NCBI RefSeq assembly: GCF_002262935.1
Contig: NZ_NPIA01000005.1
Location: 1 to 64,000 of the forward strand
Reading direction: 5' to 3'
DNA from: Lottiidibacillus patelloidae
GTDB lineage: Bacteria; Bacillota; Bacilli; Bacillales; SA5d-4
Length of the DNA stretch: 64,000 bases
Part shown: one piece after another, positions 12,415 through 22,817 of the stretch
Position numbering within the stretch: position 1 is the first letter of the stretch
Layout: each line of letters begins with the position of its first letter
The notes under the pieces: model-generated
What the model saw: only the letters and a program-made list of their open reading frames with translations
What the model was told of the DNA's origin: nothing
Databases searched by the model: none
Program-made: the position numbers and the translations under genes

Positions 12415-13794
12415 TTGAATACAGATACAATTGCAGCTATTTCCACTCCAATGGGTGAAGGAGCAATTGCGATTATAAGAATTTCTGGTGATGAAGCAAT
12501 TGAAAAAGCAAATGTCATTTTTAAAGGGAAACATCACTTAACAGAAGTAGATACACATACAATTCATTACGGGAAAATCATTGATCCAAGTAATGGGCAA
12601 ATGATTGAGGAAGTAATGGTATCAGTCTTAAAAGGTCCGAGAACTTTTACGAGAGAAGATATCATTGAAATAAATTGTCATGGGGGACTAGTATCTGTAA
12701 ATCGTGTATTAGAAACTATTCTTTCATTAGGAGTTAGATTAGCTGAACCAGGGGAATTCACAAAGCGTGCTTTCTTAAATGGTCGCATCGATTTATCACA
12801 AGCTGAAGCAGTCATGGATTTAATTCGAGCAAAAACGGATAAAGCAATGAATGTTGCAATTGGGCAAATGGAAGGAAAGTTATCTAAGCTAGTTAGTAAA
12901 CTACGCCAAGCTTTACTCGAAACTTTAGCACATGTTGAAGTAAACATTGATTATCCAGAGTATGATGACGTGGAAGAAATGACGCATCATCTATTATTGG
13001 ATCGTGCTGGTTTTGTTCGAGATGAAATAGAAAAACTGTTAATAACGGCAAAACAAGGGAAAATACTTAGAGAAGGTCTTTCAACTGTCATTGTCGGACG
13101 CCCGAATGTTGGAAAATCATCGTTATTAAATAGTTTAGCGCAAGAAAATAAAGCGATTGTTACTGATATTCCGGGAACAACGCGTGATGTTATTGAAGAG
13201 TACGTTAATGTTCGCGGAGTTCCTTTACGATTACTTGATACGGCAGGGATACGAGAAACAGAAGATGTCGTAGAAAAAATTGGGGTTGAAAGATCCCGTC
13301 AAGTGCTTAAGGAAGCGGAATTAATTCTTTTAGTATTAAATTACGGTGATTCTTTAACAGAAGATGATGAGAAATTATTTGAAGTGGTCAAAGACATGAA
13401 TGTTATTGTCATGGTCAATAAAATGGATTTAGAACAAAAAATAGATATGGAAAAAGTAAAGCAATTAGCAGGAGAACACCCTGTTGTTACGACTTCTTTA
13501 TTGCAAGAGCAAGGAATAGATGAATTAGAAAATGCAATTGCTTCATTATTTTTCACGACAGGTATTGATGCTAAAGACGCAACATATGTCTCAAATACTC
13601 GTCATGTAGGTTTGCTGAATCAAGCAAAAATTGCAGTAGAAGAAGCAATAAACGGAATTGAAAGTGGAATTCCTGTAGATATGGTCCAAATTGATTTAAC
13701 GAGAGCTTGGGAAACATTAGGTGAAATTACGGGTGACACGGTTCACGAGAGCTTACTTGACCAATTATTTTCACAATTTTGTTTAGGTAAGTAA
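12415..13794 (+). CDS. mnmE: tRNA uridine-5-carboxymethylaminomethyl modification GTPase MnmE
   Basis: With MnmG it modifies U34 of certain tRNAs. 459 residues. An N-terminal tetrahydrofolate-binding domain ([20 protein letters not shown]) is followed by a helical domain holding the G domain, with P-loop [10 protein letters not shown], switch [12 protein letters not shown] and NKMD. The C-terminal FCLGK carries the conserved Cys. The TTG at 12415 is chosen because GGAGGTG lies 6 nt before it; an upstream ATG at 12397 would precede that ribosome binding site. Confidence 0.97.
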   Translation: MNTDTIAAISTPMGEGAIAIIRISGDEAIEKANVIFKGKHHLTEVDTHTIHYGKIIDPSNGQMIEEVMVSVLKGPRTFTREDIIEINCHGGLVSVNRVLETILSLGVRLAEPGEFTKRAFLNGRIDLSQAEAVMDLIRAKTDKAMNVAIGQMEGKLSKLVSKLRQALLETLAHVEVNIDYPEYDDVEEMTHHLLLDRAGFVRDEIEKLLITAKQGKILREGLSTVIVGRPNVGKSSLLNSLAQENKAIVTDIPGTTRDVIEEYVNVRGVPLRLLDTAGIRETEDVVEKIGVERSRQVLKEAELILLVLNYGDSLTEDDEKLFEVVKDMNVIVMVNKMDLEQKIDMEKVKQLAGEHPVVTTSLLQEQGIDELENAIASLFFTTGIDAKDATYVSNTRHVGLLNQAKIAVEEAINGIESGIPVDMVQIDLTRAWETLGEITGDTVHESLLDQLFSQFCLGK

Positions 13795-13809
13795 TAGGAG
13801 GTATAAATA

Positions 13810-15699
13810 ATGGAATATAGCGGTGGATATTATGATGTCATCGTTGTTGGTGCAGGTCATGCTGGCTGTGAAGCAGGCTTAGCATCTGCAAGAATGGGTG
13901 CAAAAACACTTGTATTAACAATTAATCTTGATATGGTTGCTTTTATGCCTTGTAATCCATCTGTAGGTGGACCAGCAAAAGGAATTGTAGTTCGAGAAAT
14001 TGACGCTTTAGGTGGAGAAATGGGTCGTGTTATTGATAAGACTCATATTCAAATGAAAATGTTGAACACAGGTAAAGGTCCTGCAGTTCGTGCTTTAAGA
14101 GCACAAGCTGATAAATTTAAATATCAACATGAAATGAAAAAGACGTTAGAAGAGGAAGAGAATTTAACACTTCGTCAAGGGATGGTTGAACGTTTAATTA
14201 TTGAAGATGGAGAATGTAAAGGTGTTATTATGCAAACTGGTGCTCGTTATGATGCCAAAGCTGTCGTAGTAACTACTGGTACATTTCTTCGTGGTAAAAT
14301 TATCGTCGGTGACTTAGCGTATGAAAGCGGACCTAACAACCAACAGCCATCTATTAAGCTTTCTGAGCATTTGCAAGAATTAGGTTTTCAGTTAGAGCGT
14401 TTTAAAACAGGAACGCCTCCACGTGTAGATAGTAAAACAATTGATTACTCAAAAACGGAAATTCAGCCAGGCGATAACGTTGAACGAGCGTTCTCGTTTG
14501 ATACGAAAACATTCATTATGGATCAAATTCCATGTTGGTTAACGTATACAAGCCCAGAAACGCATCAATTAATCGACGAAAACTTACATCGTTCGCCAAT
14601 GTTTTCAGGAATGATTGCTGGCACTGGACCGCGATATTGTCCATCAATTGAGGATAAAGTTGTCCGTTTCAACGATAAACCTCGTCATCAAATTTTCCTA
14701 GAACCAGAAGGAAGAGATACTAGAGAGGTATATGTGCAAGGCTTATCGACGAGTTTGCCAGAAGATGTTCAAGAAAAAATGTTAAAAACAATACCTGGTT
14801 TAGAAAATACGCAAATGATGCGTGTCGGCTATGCTATTGAGTATGATGCAATTGTTCCAACACAATTGTGGCCATCATTGGAGACTAAAGCGGTACCTAA
14901 CTTATTTACTGCTGGTCAATTAAATGGAACATCTGGATATGAAGAAGCGGCTGGTCAAGGGATCATGGCAGGAATTAATGCTGCTCGAAAAATTCAAGGA
15001 AAAGACCCAGTAATATTAGATCGTTCTGAAGCTTATATCGGTGTAATGATCGATGATTTAGTAACAAAAGGAACGAATGAACCTTATCGTTTACTAACAT
15101 CTCGTGCCGAATATCGTTTATTATTGCGTCATGATAATGCAGATTTGCGTTTAACTGAGCTTGGCTATGATATTGGTCTTGTTAAGCAAGATAAATATGA
15201 TAATTTCCAAGCAAAAAAAGAAATGATTGCAAAAGAGATGGAAAGACTAGCTTCGGTACGTATAAAACCTACAGCAGAAGTGCAAGAAATCATTAAAAAT
15301 GCTGGTGGTGCAGAATTAAAAGATGGTATTTTAGCAGCAGACTTATTGCGCCGTCCTGAAATGACTTATGACCACATTCATCAAATCGTACCATCTGAAG
15401 AATTAGTTGATGCTGTCGTAGCTGAACAAGTTGAAATCCAATTAAAATATGAAGGATATATTGTGAAGCAACTTGCTCAAGTAGAAAAAATGAAAAAAAT
15501 GGATAACAAAAAGATACCTGTAAACATTGATTATGATGCAATTAATGGTCTAGCTACAGAGGCGAAACAGAAGCTAAAAGAAGTAAAACCTTTATCTGTC
15601 GGTCAAGCATCTCGGGTATCAGGAGTAAATCCTGCAGACATTTCTATTTTACTTATCTATTTAGAGCAAGGGAAAATTGCAAAAGTAAGCAATGATTAG
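13810..15699 (+). CDS. mnmG: tRNA uridine-5-carboxymethylaminomethyl modification enzyme MnmG (GidA)
   Basis: FAD- and NADH-dependent partner of MnmE in wobble-uridine modification. 629 residues, the usual length. The FAD dinucleotide motif [16 protein letters not shown] lies near the N-terminus. The family signatures GPKGxx-like [14 protein letters not shown] and [18 protein letters not shown] are intact. AGGAGG precedes the ATG, and the gene lies 15 bp after mnmE. Confidence 0.98.
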   Translation: MEYSGGYYDVIVVGAGHAGCEAGLASARMGAKTLVLTINLDMVAFMPCNPSVGGPAKGIVVREIDALGGEMGRVIDKTHIQMKMLNTGKGPAVRALRAQADKFKYQHEMKKTLEEEENLTLRQGMVERLIIEDGECKGVIMQTGARYDAKAVVVTTGTFLRGKIIVGDLAYESGPNNQQPSIKLSEHLQELGFQLERFKTGTPPRVDSKTIDYSKTEIQPGDNVERAFSFDTKTFIMDQIPCWLTYTSPETHQLIDENLHRSPMFSGMIAGTGPRYCPSIEDKVVRFNDKPRHQIFLEPEGRDTREVYVQGLSTSLPEDVQEKMLKTIPGLENTQMMRVGYAIEYDAIVPTQLWPSLETKAVPNLFTAGQLNGTSGYEEAAGQGIMAGINAARKIQGKDPVILDRSEAYIGVMIDDLVTKGTNEPYRLLTSRAEYRLLLRHDNADLRLTELGYDIGLVKQDKYDNFQAKKEMIAKEMERLASVRIKPTAEVQEIIKNAGGAELKDGILAADLLRRPEMTYDHIHQIVPSEELVDAVVAEQVEIQLKYEGYIVKQLAQVEKMKKMDNKKIPVNIDYDAINGLATEAKQKLKEVKPLSVGQASRVSGVNPADISILLIYLEQGKIAKVSND

Positions 15700-15713
15700 G
15701 CAATGGAGGCATT

Positions 15714-16430
15714 ATGAATAAACAAACATTTAAAGATAAGCTCGCTGAATTAGGGATTAATCTCACAGACGAGCAAATGAACCAATTTCAAACTTACTAT
15801 CGATTGCTTGTAGAGTGGAATGAAAAAATGAATTTAACGGCTATCACAGAAGAAGAAGAAGTTTATTTAAAACATTTTTATGACTCTATTTCTGCAGCTT
15901 TTTATGTGGACTATACGAAAGAGATGTCTATATGTGACGTAGGCGCAGGAGCTGGTTTTCCAAGTATTCCACTTAAAATATGTTTTCCGCATTTAAAAGT
16001 CACAATTGTCGATTCATTAAATAAGCGAATTACATTTTTAAATGAACTTGCTCAGCAATTAAACTTAAGCGATGTTTTCTTTTATCATGCACGAGCTGAA
16101 GAGTTTGCTAAAAATAAAGATTTCCGAGAGTCATTTGATTTAGTTATGGCAAGAGCGGTGGCTAGATTGTCAGTGTTGAGTGAATTATGCCTGCCATTAG
16201 TTAAGGTAGGTGGAGTGTTCGTTGCAATGAAAGGTGCGCAGTTCTTAACAGAAGTGGAAGATGCAAAGCGCGCTATTTCCGTATTAGGTGGGGAAGTAGA
16301 AGAAGTATTTACTTTTGAGCTTCCTATCGAGAAAAGTGAAAGAAACATTGCTAAAATAAAAAAAATTAAGCAATCGCCAAAGAAATATCCGCGAAAAGCT
16401 GGAACTCCGAACAAAAATCCAATAACATAG
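15714..16430 (+). CDS. rsmG: 16S rRNA (guanine527-N7)-methyltransferase RsmG
   Basis: SAM-dependent methyltransferase for G527 of 16S rRNA; its loss gives low-level streptomycin resistance in several bacteria. 238 residues (B. subtilis 239). The Rossmann glycine motif is [16 protein letters not shown], and [12 protein letters not shown] and VAMKGAQ follow. It starts 14 bp after mnmG and is likely co-transcribed with it. Confidence 0.96.
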   Translation: MNKQTFKDKLAELGINLTDEQMNQFQTYYRLLVEWNEKMNLTAITEEEEVYLKHFYDSISAAFYVDYTKEMSICDVGAGAGFPSIPLKICFPHLKVTIVDSLNKRITFLNELAQQLNLSDVFFYHARAEEFAKNKDFRESFDLVMARAVARLSVLSELCLPLVKVGGVFVAMKGAQFLTEVEDAKRAISVLGGEVEEVFTFELPIEKSERNIAKIKKIKQSPKKYPRKAGTPNKNPIT

Positions 16431-16439
16431 AGAAGGGAA

Positions 16440-16455
16440 TGTTTCATGTGAAACA
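16440..16455. other. parS-like site (one mismatch)
   Basis: TGTTTCATGTGAAACA differs from the Bacillus parS TGTTTCACGTGAAACA at one central position. It lies just after rsmG and about 100 bp before noc. It could be a weak ParB nucleation site. Confidence 0.6.
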
Positions 16456-16556
16456 TTTTCTCTCATATTTTTTGTAATGCTATGTTACAAAGAAGGAATG
16501 TCACACCTATTCCTAGAATTGTATACATAGGAGTTTTATAAAGGTGGTGTGGTTGC

Positions 16557-17393
16557 ATGAAGCAACGTTTTTCTAATTTGTTTCAACAAGGACAACAACA
16601 AATTGATAAATCAGAGGAAAAGATAGGAAATGAAGAAGTAAAGGAACTTCTCATTAGTGAAATTGTTCCTAACCGCTATCAACCAAGAACTGTTTTTGAC
16701 GATGATAAAATTGAAGACCTGTCTCAAACAATTAAAACCCACGGTATTATCCAGCCAATCGTTGTTCGTAAGATAGATGATAAATTTGAGATTATCGCTG
16801 GTGAACGTCGCTTCCGTGCAGTAACTAAGCTCGGGTGGGAGAAAATACCTGCAATCATTAAAGATTTTGATGATAAGCAAACTGCATCTGTAGCACTAAT
16901 TGAGAATATTCAACGTGAAGAATTATCAGCTTTTGAAGAAGCTTTAGCTTATGATAAGTTATTAAAGCTTCACGGTCTGACCCAAGAAGCACTTGCACAA
17001 CGGTTAGGTAAAGGCCAATCAACAATTGCTAATAAATTACGATTATTAAAATTGCCTCAACTTATCCAAGATGCAATTCTTTCTAAGAAAATATCAGAAC
17101 GTCATGCTAGAGCATTAATTCCGCTAAAAGAAACTGAACTACAAGAGAAAGTTTTAGGAGAAATCCTTGAAAAACATCTAAATGTAAAGCAAACAGAAGA
17201 CCGTGTTAAGCAGCTCACAGAGAAAAAGGAAAAACCGAAGCAAAAAAGAAGAGCATTTAGTAGAGATACTAGATTAGCGATCAATACTGTGCGTCAATCA
17301 ATAGGAATGGTTAAGCAAACAGGTTTATCCATCAACACAGATGAAGAAGAGTTTGAAGATTTTTATCAATTTACTATAAAAATACCAAAATAA
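16557..17393 (+). CDS. noc: Nucleoid occlusion protein Noc (ParB paralogue)
   Basis: ParB-family CTP-binding protein that in B. subtilis blocks Z-ring assembly over the nucleoid. 278 residues. A membrane-targeting amphipathic N-terminus ([12 protein letters not shown]) is followed by the ParB/Srx nuclease-like fold ([33 protein letters not shown]), then a helix-turn-helix ([21 protein letters not shown]) and the Noc-type tail [16 protein letters not shown]. The tail separates it from Spo0J. No clear Noc-binding palindrome (ATTTCCCGGGAAAT) was seen in the window. Confidence 0.93.
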   Translation: MKQRFSNLFQQGQQQIDKSEEKIGNEEVKELLISEIVPNRYQPRTVFDDDKIEDLSQTIKTHGIIQPIVVRKIDDKFEIIAGERRFRAVTKLGWEKIPAIIKDFDDKQTASVALIENIQREELSAFEEALAYDKLLKLHGLTQEALAQRLGKGQSTIANKLRLLKLPQLIQDAILSKKISERHARALIPLKETELQEKVLGEILEKHLNVKQTEDRVKQLTEKKEKPKQKRRAFSRDTRLAINTVRQSIGMVKQTGLSINTDEEEFEDFYQFTIKIPK

Positions 17394-17398
17394 TTATA

Positions 17399-17437
17399 AA
17401 TATTCTATCTAATTTGTTTAGATAGAATATTTTTTTT
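17399..17437 (+). terminator. Terminator after noc
   Basis: A 15-bp inverted repeat AATATTCTATCTAAA/TTTAGATAGAATATT with a short loop is followed by a run of T. It isolates noc from parA-parB. Confidence 0.88.
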
Positions 17438-17537
17438 AGTTTTTTTTACCTTTCGTTAACAAAATAACGTATTCTCATATTATAATAGATTTACACATGA
17501 TAAAAAGAAGCGTTTATTTAGGAAAGTAGGTGTAATT

Positions 17538-18299
17538 GTGGCGAAAATTATTTCAATTGCAAACCAAAAAGGTGGAGTTGGAAAAACAACAACTTCGGTT
17601 AACTTAGGAGCGGGAATTGCAACTTTAGGAAAGAAAGTACTTTTAATAGATATTGATCCACAAGGTAACGCCACAAGTGGTGTCGGAATTAATAAGGCTG
17701 ATGTACAACATTGCATATATGACGTATTAGTAGAAGACCTTGAAATGGAAAAAGCTATTTTGAAGACAGAAATCGATACACTTGATATCGTTCCTGCGAC
17801 AATCCAGCTATCTGGAGCAGAAATCGAGTTAGTTCCTACCATTTCACGTGAAGTTCGACTTAAGAGAGCAATAGATTCAATAGCAAATAAATATGATTTC
17901 ATTTTTATCGATTGCCCACCTTCATTAGGGTTATTAACAATTAACTCTTTGACAGCATCACATTCAGTTTTAATTCCAGTACAATGTGAATATTATGCGC
18001 TAGAAGGTTTAAGTCAGTTACTAAATACCGTTCGTTTAGTACAAAAGCATTTAAATAAGGATCTTCAAATTGAAGGTGTATTACTTACAATGTTAGATGC
18101 AAGAACAAACCTAGGTATTCAAGTTATTGATGAAGTGAAAAAATACTTCCAAGATAAAGTATATAATGCGGTTATCCCGAGAAATGTCCGCTTAAGTGAA
18201 GCGCCAAGTCACGGCAAACCAATTGTTGTATATGATCCAAAGTCTAGAGGAGCAGAAGTCTACCTTGATTTAGCAAAGGAAGTGATGGTGAGTGTCTAG
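17538..18299 (+). CDS. parA: Chromosome-partitioning ATPase ParA/Soj
   Basis: Walker-type ATPase that acts with Spo0J on origin segregation and on DnaA activity. 253 residues. The deviant Walker A is NQKGGVGKTTT, switch I DIDPQGNATSG, and Walker B FIFIDCPPSLGLL. The GTG start follows GGAAAGTAGGTG. The stop overlaps parB by 8 bp, so the pair is translationally coupled. Confidence 0.96.
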   Translation: MAKIISIANQKGGVGKTTTSVNLGAGIATLGKKVLLIDIDPQGNATSGVGINKADVQHCIYDVLVEDLEMEKAILKTEIDTLDIVPATIQLSGAEIELVPTISREVRLKRAIDSIANKYDFIFIDCPPSLGLLTINSLTASHSVLIPVQCEYYALEGLSQLLNTVRLVQKHLNKDLQIEGVLLTMLDARTNLGIQVIDEVKKYFQDKVYNAVIPRNVRLSEAPSHGKPIVVYDPKSRGAEVYLDLAKEVMVSV

Positions 18300-19140
18300 A
18301 GGACTTGGTAAAGGGTTAGGTGCATTTTTTGCAGATGCTGATATTAAAGATGATGACAAAGTTATTGAAGTTAGCTTAAGTGAACTACGGCCGAATCCGT
18401 ACCAACCACGAAAGCAGTTTGATCAAGAAGCTATTCAAGAACTTAAAGAATCTATTCTACAGCATGGAATCATTCAACCATTAATCGTTCGTAAAAGTAT
18501 TAGAGGCTACGAGATTGTAGCTGGTGAACGACGTTTTCGTGCTTCAAAGGAAGCTGGTTTACAAACGGTTCCAGTTGTTATAAAAGAGTTTACAGAAGAC
18601 GAAATGCGCGAAATTGCGCTTATTGAAAACTTACAACGTGAAAACTTAAATGCAATTGAAGAAGCAGAAGCATATCAAGCAATTATGGATGCTAGCGGGT
18701 TAACACAAGAGGAACTAGCTAAGCGCTTAGGGAAAAGCCGGCCATATATTGCAAACCATTTACGACTTATCAATCTACCAGCTGCAGTAAAAGCGCTTTT
18801 ATCAGATAAAACGTTATCAATGGGACACGGACGTGCATTACTAGGCTTAAAAGACCGTAAAAAAATCGTTCCGGTAACAGAAAAGGCGATTAAAGAACGT
18901 TTAAATGTCCGACAACTAGAGGAATTAGTAAAAAAAATTAATGAAAATGTTTCACGTGAAACAAAGAAGAAAACGAAGGAAGATAAAAGTATCTTCATTA
19001 AAGAAACGGAAAGCTACCTTCGCGAGCAATTTGGCACACCTGTTTTAATTAGTAAATCGAAGAAAAAAGGTAAGATTGAAATAGAATTTTATTCTGAAGA
19101 TGATTTAGAAAGAATTATAGAACTATTGCAACGTGGATAA
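18292..19140 (+). CDS. parB: Chromosome-partitioning protein ParB/Spo0J
   Basis: CTP-dependent DNA clamp that loads at parS and recruits SMC. 282 residues. Motifs are NPYQPRKQFD, IIQPLIVRKS, the CTP-binding GERRFRAS and ENLQRENLNAIEEAEAYQ, then the helix-turn-helix ELAKRLGKSRPYIANHLRL. A perfect parS site lies inside the coding sequence, as in B. subtilis. A GTG start at 18292 lies inside the end of parA. Confidence 0.96.
   Translation: MSRGLGKGLGAFFADADIKDDDKVIEVSLSELRPNPYQPRKQFDQEAIQELKESILQHGIIQPLIVRKSIRGYEIVAGERRFRASKEAGLQTVPVVIKEFTEDEMREIALIENLQRENLNAIEEAEAYQAIMDASGLTQEELAKRLGKSRPYIANHLRLINLPAAVKALLSDKTLSMGHGRALLGLKDRKKIVPVTEKAIKERLNVRQLEELVKKINENVSRETKKKTKEDKSIFIKETESYLREQFGTPVLISKSKKKGKIEIEFYSEDDLERIIELLQRG
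18948..18963. other. parS site (perfect)
   Basis: TGTTTCACGTGAAACA, a full 16-bp palindrome matching the Bacillus parS consensus, lies inside the 3' half of parB. It encodes NVSRETK at this point. It is expected to nucleate ParB clamps near the origin. Confidence 0.95.
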
Positions 19141-19170
19141 ACCATCCTTATCGGAGGTTTATCCTTTATT
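19135..19170 (+). terminator. Probable terminator of parA-parB
   Basis: A 9-bp stem GGATAAACC/GGTTTATCC with a 12-nt loop overlaps the parB stop codon and is followed by TTTATTTGTT. The T-run is imperfect. Confidence 0.6.
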
Positions 19171-19197
19171 TGTTAAAGAGAGGGAGAGTGTTTCATA

Positions 19198-20352
19198 GTG
19201 ATTTACTTTGACCAAGCAGCCTCAACTTTTCCTAAACCAAAGTCGGTAATTGAAGCTATTACTCATACATTAACGAATTATAGTGCAAACCCAGGCAGAG
19301 GGAACCATAAATATGCCCGTCAAACAGCTGCTGTCATTGATGAAGCGCGAAAAAAAGTAGCAAACTTTTTCGGGATGAAAGAAGTAGAAAAGGTTATTTT
19401 TTATGCGAATGCAACAATGGCACTGAACCAGGCAATCAAAGGGTTTCCGTTTCAACAAGGTGATCACGTAGTTGCAACAAGTTATGAACATAATGCAGTG
19501 AGAAGACCTTTAGAATATATGAAGAAAGAAAATGGAATTACGATTACATATGTATCACCTAATGAAAGTGGTCTAATAAGTGAAAAAGAAATAAAAAAAG
19601 CTATTAATCACCGGACAAAGTGCATTGTTGTAACACATGGATCTAATGTTACCGGCGCTATTACACCTTTAAAGAAAATAAGTGAATTGGCTAAAAGAAA
19701 TAATTTAGTTTTAATTGTTGACGCCTCGCAAACTGCTGGAGTTTTACCGATAGATGTGAATGAAATGAAAATTGATTTTTTAGCGTTCACAGGCCATAAA
19801 GGGTTGCTTGGACCACAAGGGACTGGTGGGTTATTAATTAATAGCGATATATCATTAACACCTCTTATCCATGGTGGAACGGGTAATTTTGCTGAATTGG
19901 ATGATCAACCGAGTATTTTACCGAAAAGATATGAAAGTGGAACGTTAAATAGCGCAGGAATAGCAGGTTTGAGTGCGGGCATCCGTTATGTAGACGAGAA
20001 AGGGCTCGTAAATATCTTTGAACATGAGTGGAATTTGACGGAGTATTGTCTGAAAAAACTTTCGAATATAAAAGATATCGAAATATATGGTCCACCAATA
20101 GAGGAAATAAGGCTTGCAGTAATTCCCTTTACATTAAATGGGGTAGATAGCCAAGAAATTGCTATAATATTAGATCAACATTACAATATTGCTGTTCGCG
20201 CAGGAAAACAATGTGCTCCATTAACACATGAAGCAATTGGAACAGCATCTTCAGGTGTAGTTAGGGTAAGCTTTGGTATATCTAACACTATAGAAGAAAT
20301 CGATACATTTATTGAAGCAATAATAGAAATAAGAGATGGTTTATTGACATAG
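19198..20352 (+). CDS. Cysteine desulfurase family protein (class V aminotransferase)
   Basis: PLP enzyme of fold type I, 384 residues, related to NifS/SufS-type desulfurases. It likely moves sulfur from cysteine, but its true acceptor is not known from the sequence. The PLP lysine lies in FLAFTGHKGLLGPQG (SxHK-type motif), the N-terminus reads YFDQAASTFPKP, and the candidate catalytic cysteine is in RAGKQCAPLTH. GTG start at 19198 after GAGAGGGAGAG. It lies between parB and a DUF554 gene. Confidence 0.85.
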   Translation: MIYFDQAASTFPKPKSVIEAITHTLTNYSANPGRGNHKYARQTAAVIDEARKKVANFFGMKEVEKVIFYANATMALNQAIKGFPFQQGDHVVATSYEHNAVRRPLEYMKKENGITITYVSPNESGLISEKEIKKAINHRTKCIVVTHGSNVTGAITPLKKISELAKRNNLVLIVDASQTAGVLPIDVNEMKIDFLAFTGHKGLLGPQGTGGLLINSDISLTPLIHGGTGNFAELDDQPSILPKRYESGTLNSAGIAGLSAGIRYVDEKGLVNIFEHEWNLTEYCLKKLSNIKDIEIYGPPIEEIRLAVIPFTLNGVDSQEIAIILDQHYNIAVRAGKQCAPLTHEAIGTASSGVVRVSFGISNTIEEIDTFIEAIIEIRDGLLT

Positions 20353-20367
20353 AGAGGGGTAACACGA

Positions 20368-21084
20368 GTGGTACTATTAGGTACAATTGTAAATGGATTA
20401 GCTATTATTGCAGGTACAATGCTTGGAAAAGTTCTAACGAAAATCCCTGAGGACATTAAAAAGTTAGTAATGCAAGGTATATCACTTGCTGTAATCGTTC
20501 TTGGTATGCAAATGGCTTTCAAGAGTGAAGAATTTTTAATTGTAATTGGAAGTTTAGTTGTAGGTGCTATATTAGGAGAGCTTTGGCGGTTAGATGGAAA
20601 ATTAAATGATGCAGGCTTATGGCTCGAAAGAAAGATAGGTGCAAAAGAGGAAGGTTCTGTTGCTAAAGGATTCGTCACGGCAACGCTTATTTTTGTCGTT
20701 GGAGCTCTTGCAATATTAGGGAGCCTTGATAGTGGGCTTCGAGGGGATCACACACTTCTTTACACAAAGTCTTTAATTGATGGATTTACTAGCTTGTTTT
20801 TAACTACCACATTAGGTATTGGTGTAATCTTTTCTGCTATTCCAGTCGTTTTATACCAAGGATTTATCGCCCTATTCGCTGTTCAAATTGAGAAAATAGT
20901 TCCAGAAGCCATCATGAACTCATTCATTAAAGAAATGACTGCAACTGGCGGGATTATGATTATGGCTATAGGGCTTAATTTACTAGGAATTACAAAGATT
21001 AAAGTAGCAAACTTACTTCCAGCAATCATCGTTGTAGCTTTAATAGTTACTGGACTTTACTATATGGAAGGACTATTCTTTTAA
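20368..21084 (+). CDS. DUF554 family membrane protein
   Basis: 238-residue integral membrane protein with six to seven hydrophobic segments, beginning VLLGTIVNGLAIIAGTMLGK and containing ALAILGSLDSGLRGDHTLL, the recognisable DUF554 (YqgA/YdfK-like) signature. Transport function is suspected in the family but not established. It starts 16 bp after the desulfurase-like gene. Its last 12 bp overlap the end of the convergent yyaC. Confidence 0.85.
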   Translation: MVLLGTIVNGLAIIAGTMLGKVLTKIPEDIKKLVMQGISLAVIVLGMQMAFKSEEFLIVIGSLVVGAILGELWRLDGKLNDAGLWLERKIGAKEEGSVAKGFVTATLIFVVGALAILGSLDSGLRGDHTLLYTKSLIDGFTSLFLTTTLGIGVIFSAIPVVLYQGFIALFAVQIEKIVPEAIMNSFIKEMTATGGIMIMAIGLNLLGITKIKVANLLPAIIVVALIVTGLYYMEGLFF

Positions 21085-21702
21085 TCTTTTATTAATAGCT
21101 GATAAAGAAGGAATTTCATTTTGCTGAATTTGTTGTTCATGCATTAACCAAGCTTGCTGGATGCCTTCAGATATTACGTCAGCCATCGACATAACAAGGT
21201 GTAATCTAGTGTTTTGTAAGACAAAATACTCCATCATTCCACTAATATTGACAATGCCGTTAATATAAATGTCGCCAACACTTGGTAATGTTTTATGAAC
21301 GCCAGCACCAGGTTTAATCGCGCCTTTACCAATAGTTATATATCCAACACTTTTAAATCTACCTAAACAAGCATCGATAGCTATTATTATAGCTGTTGGA
21401 TGCTTTTCTTTTATTTTTTTATAGCTTTCTTCCAAATTAACTGCATGAATAGGTTGTTCCAATGTCCCATATACATGATAAGGAATAACTGACTTTTGTT
21501 TTAATTTGGTTCCAACTAAAGGACCTAAAGAATCCCCAGTTGATCGATCTGTTCCAATACAAACAAAAACAATGTTTTTCTTATGTTTGCTTGAAATTAA
21601 AGAAAATAGGGCATTTGCAACGGCAATACTCGATTTGTTTTCTTCGTAGTGAACCTTCTGAGTGTCCGGTTTTCTACGTATGAATTTATCTTTAAAATTC
21701 AT
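21073..21702 (-). CDS. yyaC: Spore protease-like protein YyaC (DUF1256)
   Basis: 209 residues of the DUF1256 family, known in endospore formers and related in fold to the germination protease GPR. In B. subtilis yyaC lies next to spo0J and is a sporulation gene. Motifs are VFVCIGTDRSTGDSLGPLVG, AIDACLGRF and KPGAGVHKTLPSVGD. ATG at 21702 is chosen because AAGGGGTGA lies 5 nt before it; the earlier GTG is inside that site. It is transcribed against its neighbours. Confidence 0.88.
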   Translation of the reverse strand: MNFKDKFIRRKPDTQKVHYEENKSSIAVANALFSLISSKHKKNIVFVCIGTDRSTGDSLGPLVGTKLKQKSVIPYHVYGTLEQPIHAVNLEESYKKIKEKHPTAIIIAIDACLGRFKSVGYITIGKGAIKPGAGVHKTLPSVGDIYINGIVNISGMMEYFVLQNTRLHLVMSMADVISEGIQQAWLMHEQQIQQNEIPSLSAINKRLKE

Positions 21703-21789
21703 ATGGTTCACCCCTTTTTAATAGTAGTAACAGTATACGGACGAAGGAAGAAAACTATACGTCTATGAAAAAGAAAAGAGGAGATTTAT

Positions 21790-22806
21790 ATGTGGTTGTC
21801 AGGATTAAAATGGATGTTCCTAATTATGGGGACAATAATAGGAGCAGGATATGCTTCTGGAAGGGAACTTTGGCAATTTTTTGGCCCTGAAAGTGGACTC
21901 GCTATTACTATCTTTGCAGTTTGTTTTAGCATTTGTTGTACTATTATTATGAAAATAAGTAAAAAACTAAATACAACGCATTACATTCCTTTATTAGAGC
22001 AACTTGTCGGTAGAAAATTAACAAAGATATATGACTATATGATTATGGTATACTTATTTACAACTACAGCAGTAATGCTGGCTGGTGGCGGTGCAACGCT
22101 AGAGATAGTTAATGTTCCTTATGTTATAGGAATTGCTATAATAAGCCTTCTAGTAATTTGTATCTTTTTTTGGGATACAAAAGGAATTTTATCTATAAAT
22201 GCAATACTCATACCGTTATTAAGTATTTCTTTAATTGCAATCTTAGGCTTTTTTTATAGCACGACACCTGCAAGTGAACTAACATTAAGTGTTGAATTAG
22301 CAAATTGGCCAGCTGCATTTACTTTTACAGCTTTAAATATTCTTCCACTTGTAGCTATATTAGGGGCAGTTGGAAGCGAAATAAAAACAGAAGGTGAAAT
22401 ATGGATTGCTAGCTTAGGTAGTGGCGTAATACTTGGGGGAATATCACTACTATATAATGAGTCATTAGTAAAAGTAGCTAATGATATTATGTTTTATGAA
22501 ATTCCATTATTTGCAATTTTGAAGCAATACCCTTATATTATGATCATATTTATGTCAGTACTATTATGGGCAGCAATCTATACAACTGCAGTTTCCGGAG
22601 TTTTTGGTCTTACTTCAAGATTTAGAGGGAAGACAAAACTTTCGACTTGGATCGTCGCAGGGATAACTATCTTATTTATGCTGCCATTTACAACTTTCGG
22701 ATTCTCTACATTAGTATCATTTTTATATCCGATTTACGGCATGTTAAACTTGTATATATTAGCAGCGATTATTATTTATCCAATTGCAATGAATGCAAAA
22801 AGTTAA
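21790..22806 (+). CDS. YkvI-family membrane protein (amino-acid-permease-like)
   Basis: 338 residues with about ten hydrophobic segments. The N-terminus reads GTIIGAGYASGRELWQFFG, the recognisable start of the YkvI family, distantly similar to LeuT-fold permeases. The substrate is unknown. AGAGGAG precedes the ATG. It ends 11 bp before the MscS-type channel gene and is probably co-transcribed with it. Confidence 0.75.
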   Translation: MWLSGLKWMFLIMGTIIGAGYASGRELWQFFGPESGLAITIFAVCFSICCTIIMKISKKLNTTHYIPLLEQLVGRKLTKIYDYMIMVYLFTTTAVMLAGGGATLEIVNVPYVIGIAIISLLVICIFFWDTKGILSINAILIPLLSISLIAILGFFYSTTPASELTLSVELANWPAAFTFTALNILPLVAILGAVGSEIKTEGEIWIASLGSGVILGGISLLYNESLVKVANDIMFYEIPLFAILKQYPYIMIIFMSVLLWAAIYTTAVSGVFGLTSRFRGKTKLSTWIVAGITILFMLPFTTFGFSTLVSFLYPIYGMLNLYILAAIIIYPIAMNAKS

Positions 22807-22817
22807 GGAGGATCATT

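Noticed and set aside
22647-22817. Longer N-terminus for the MscS-type channel
   Set aside because: The open frame runs into the YkvI-family gene without a ribosome binding site, while GGAGG precedes the GTG at 22818.
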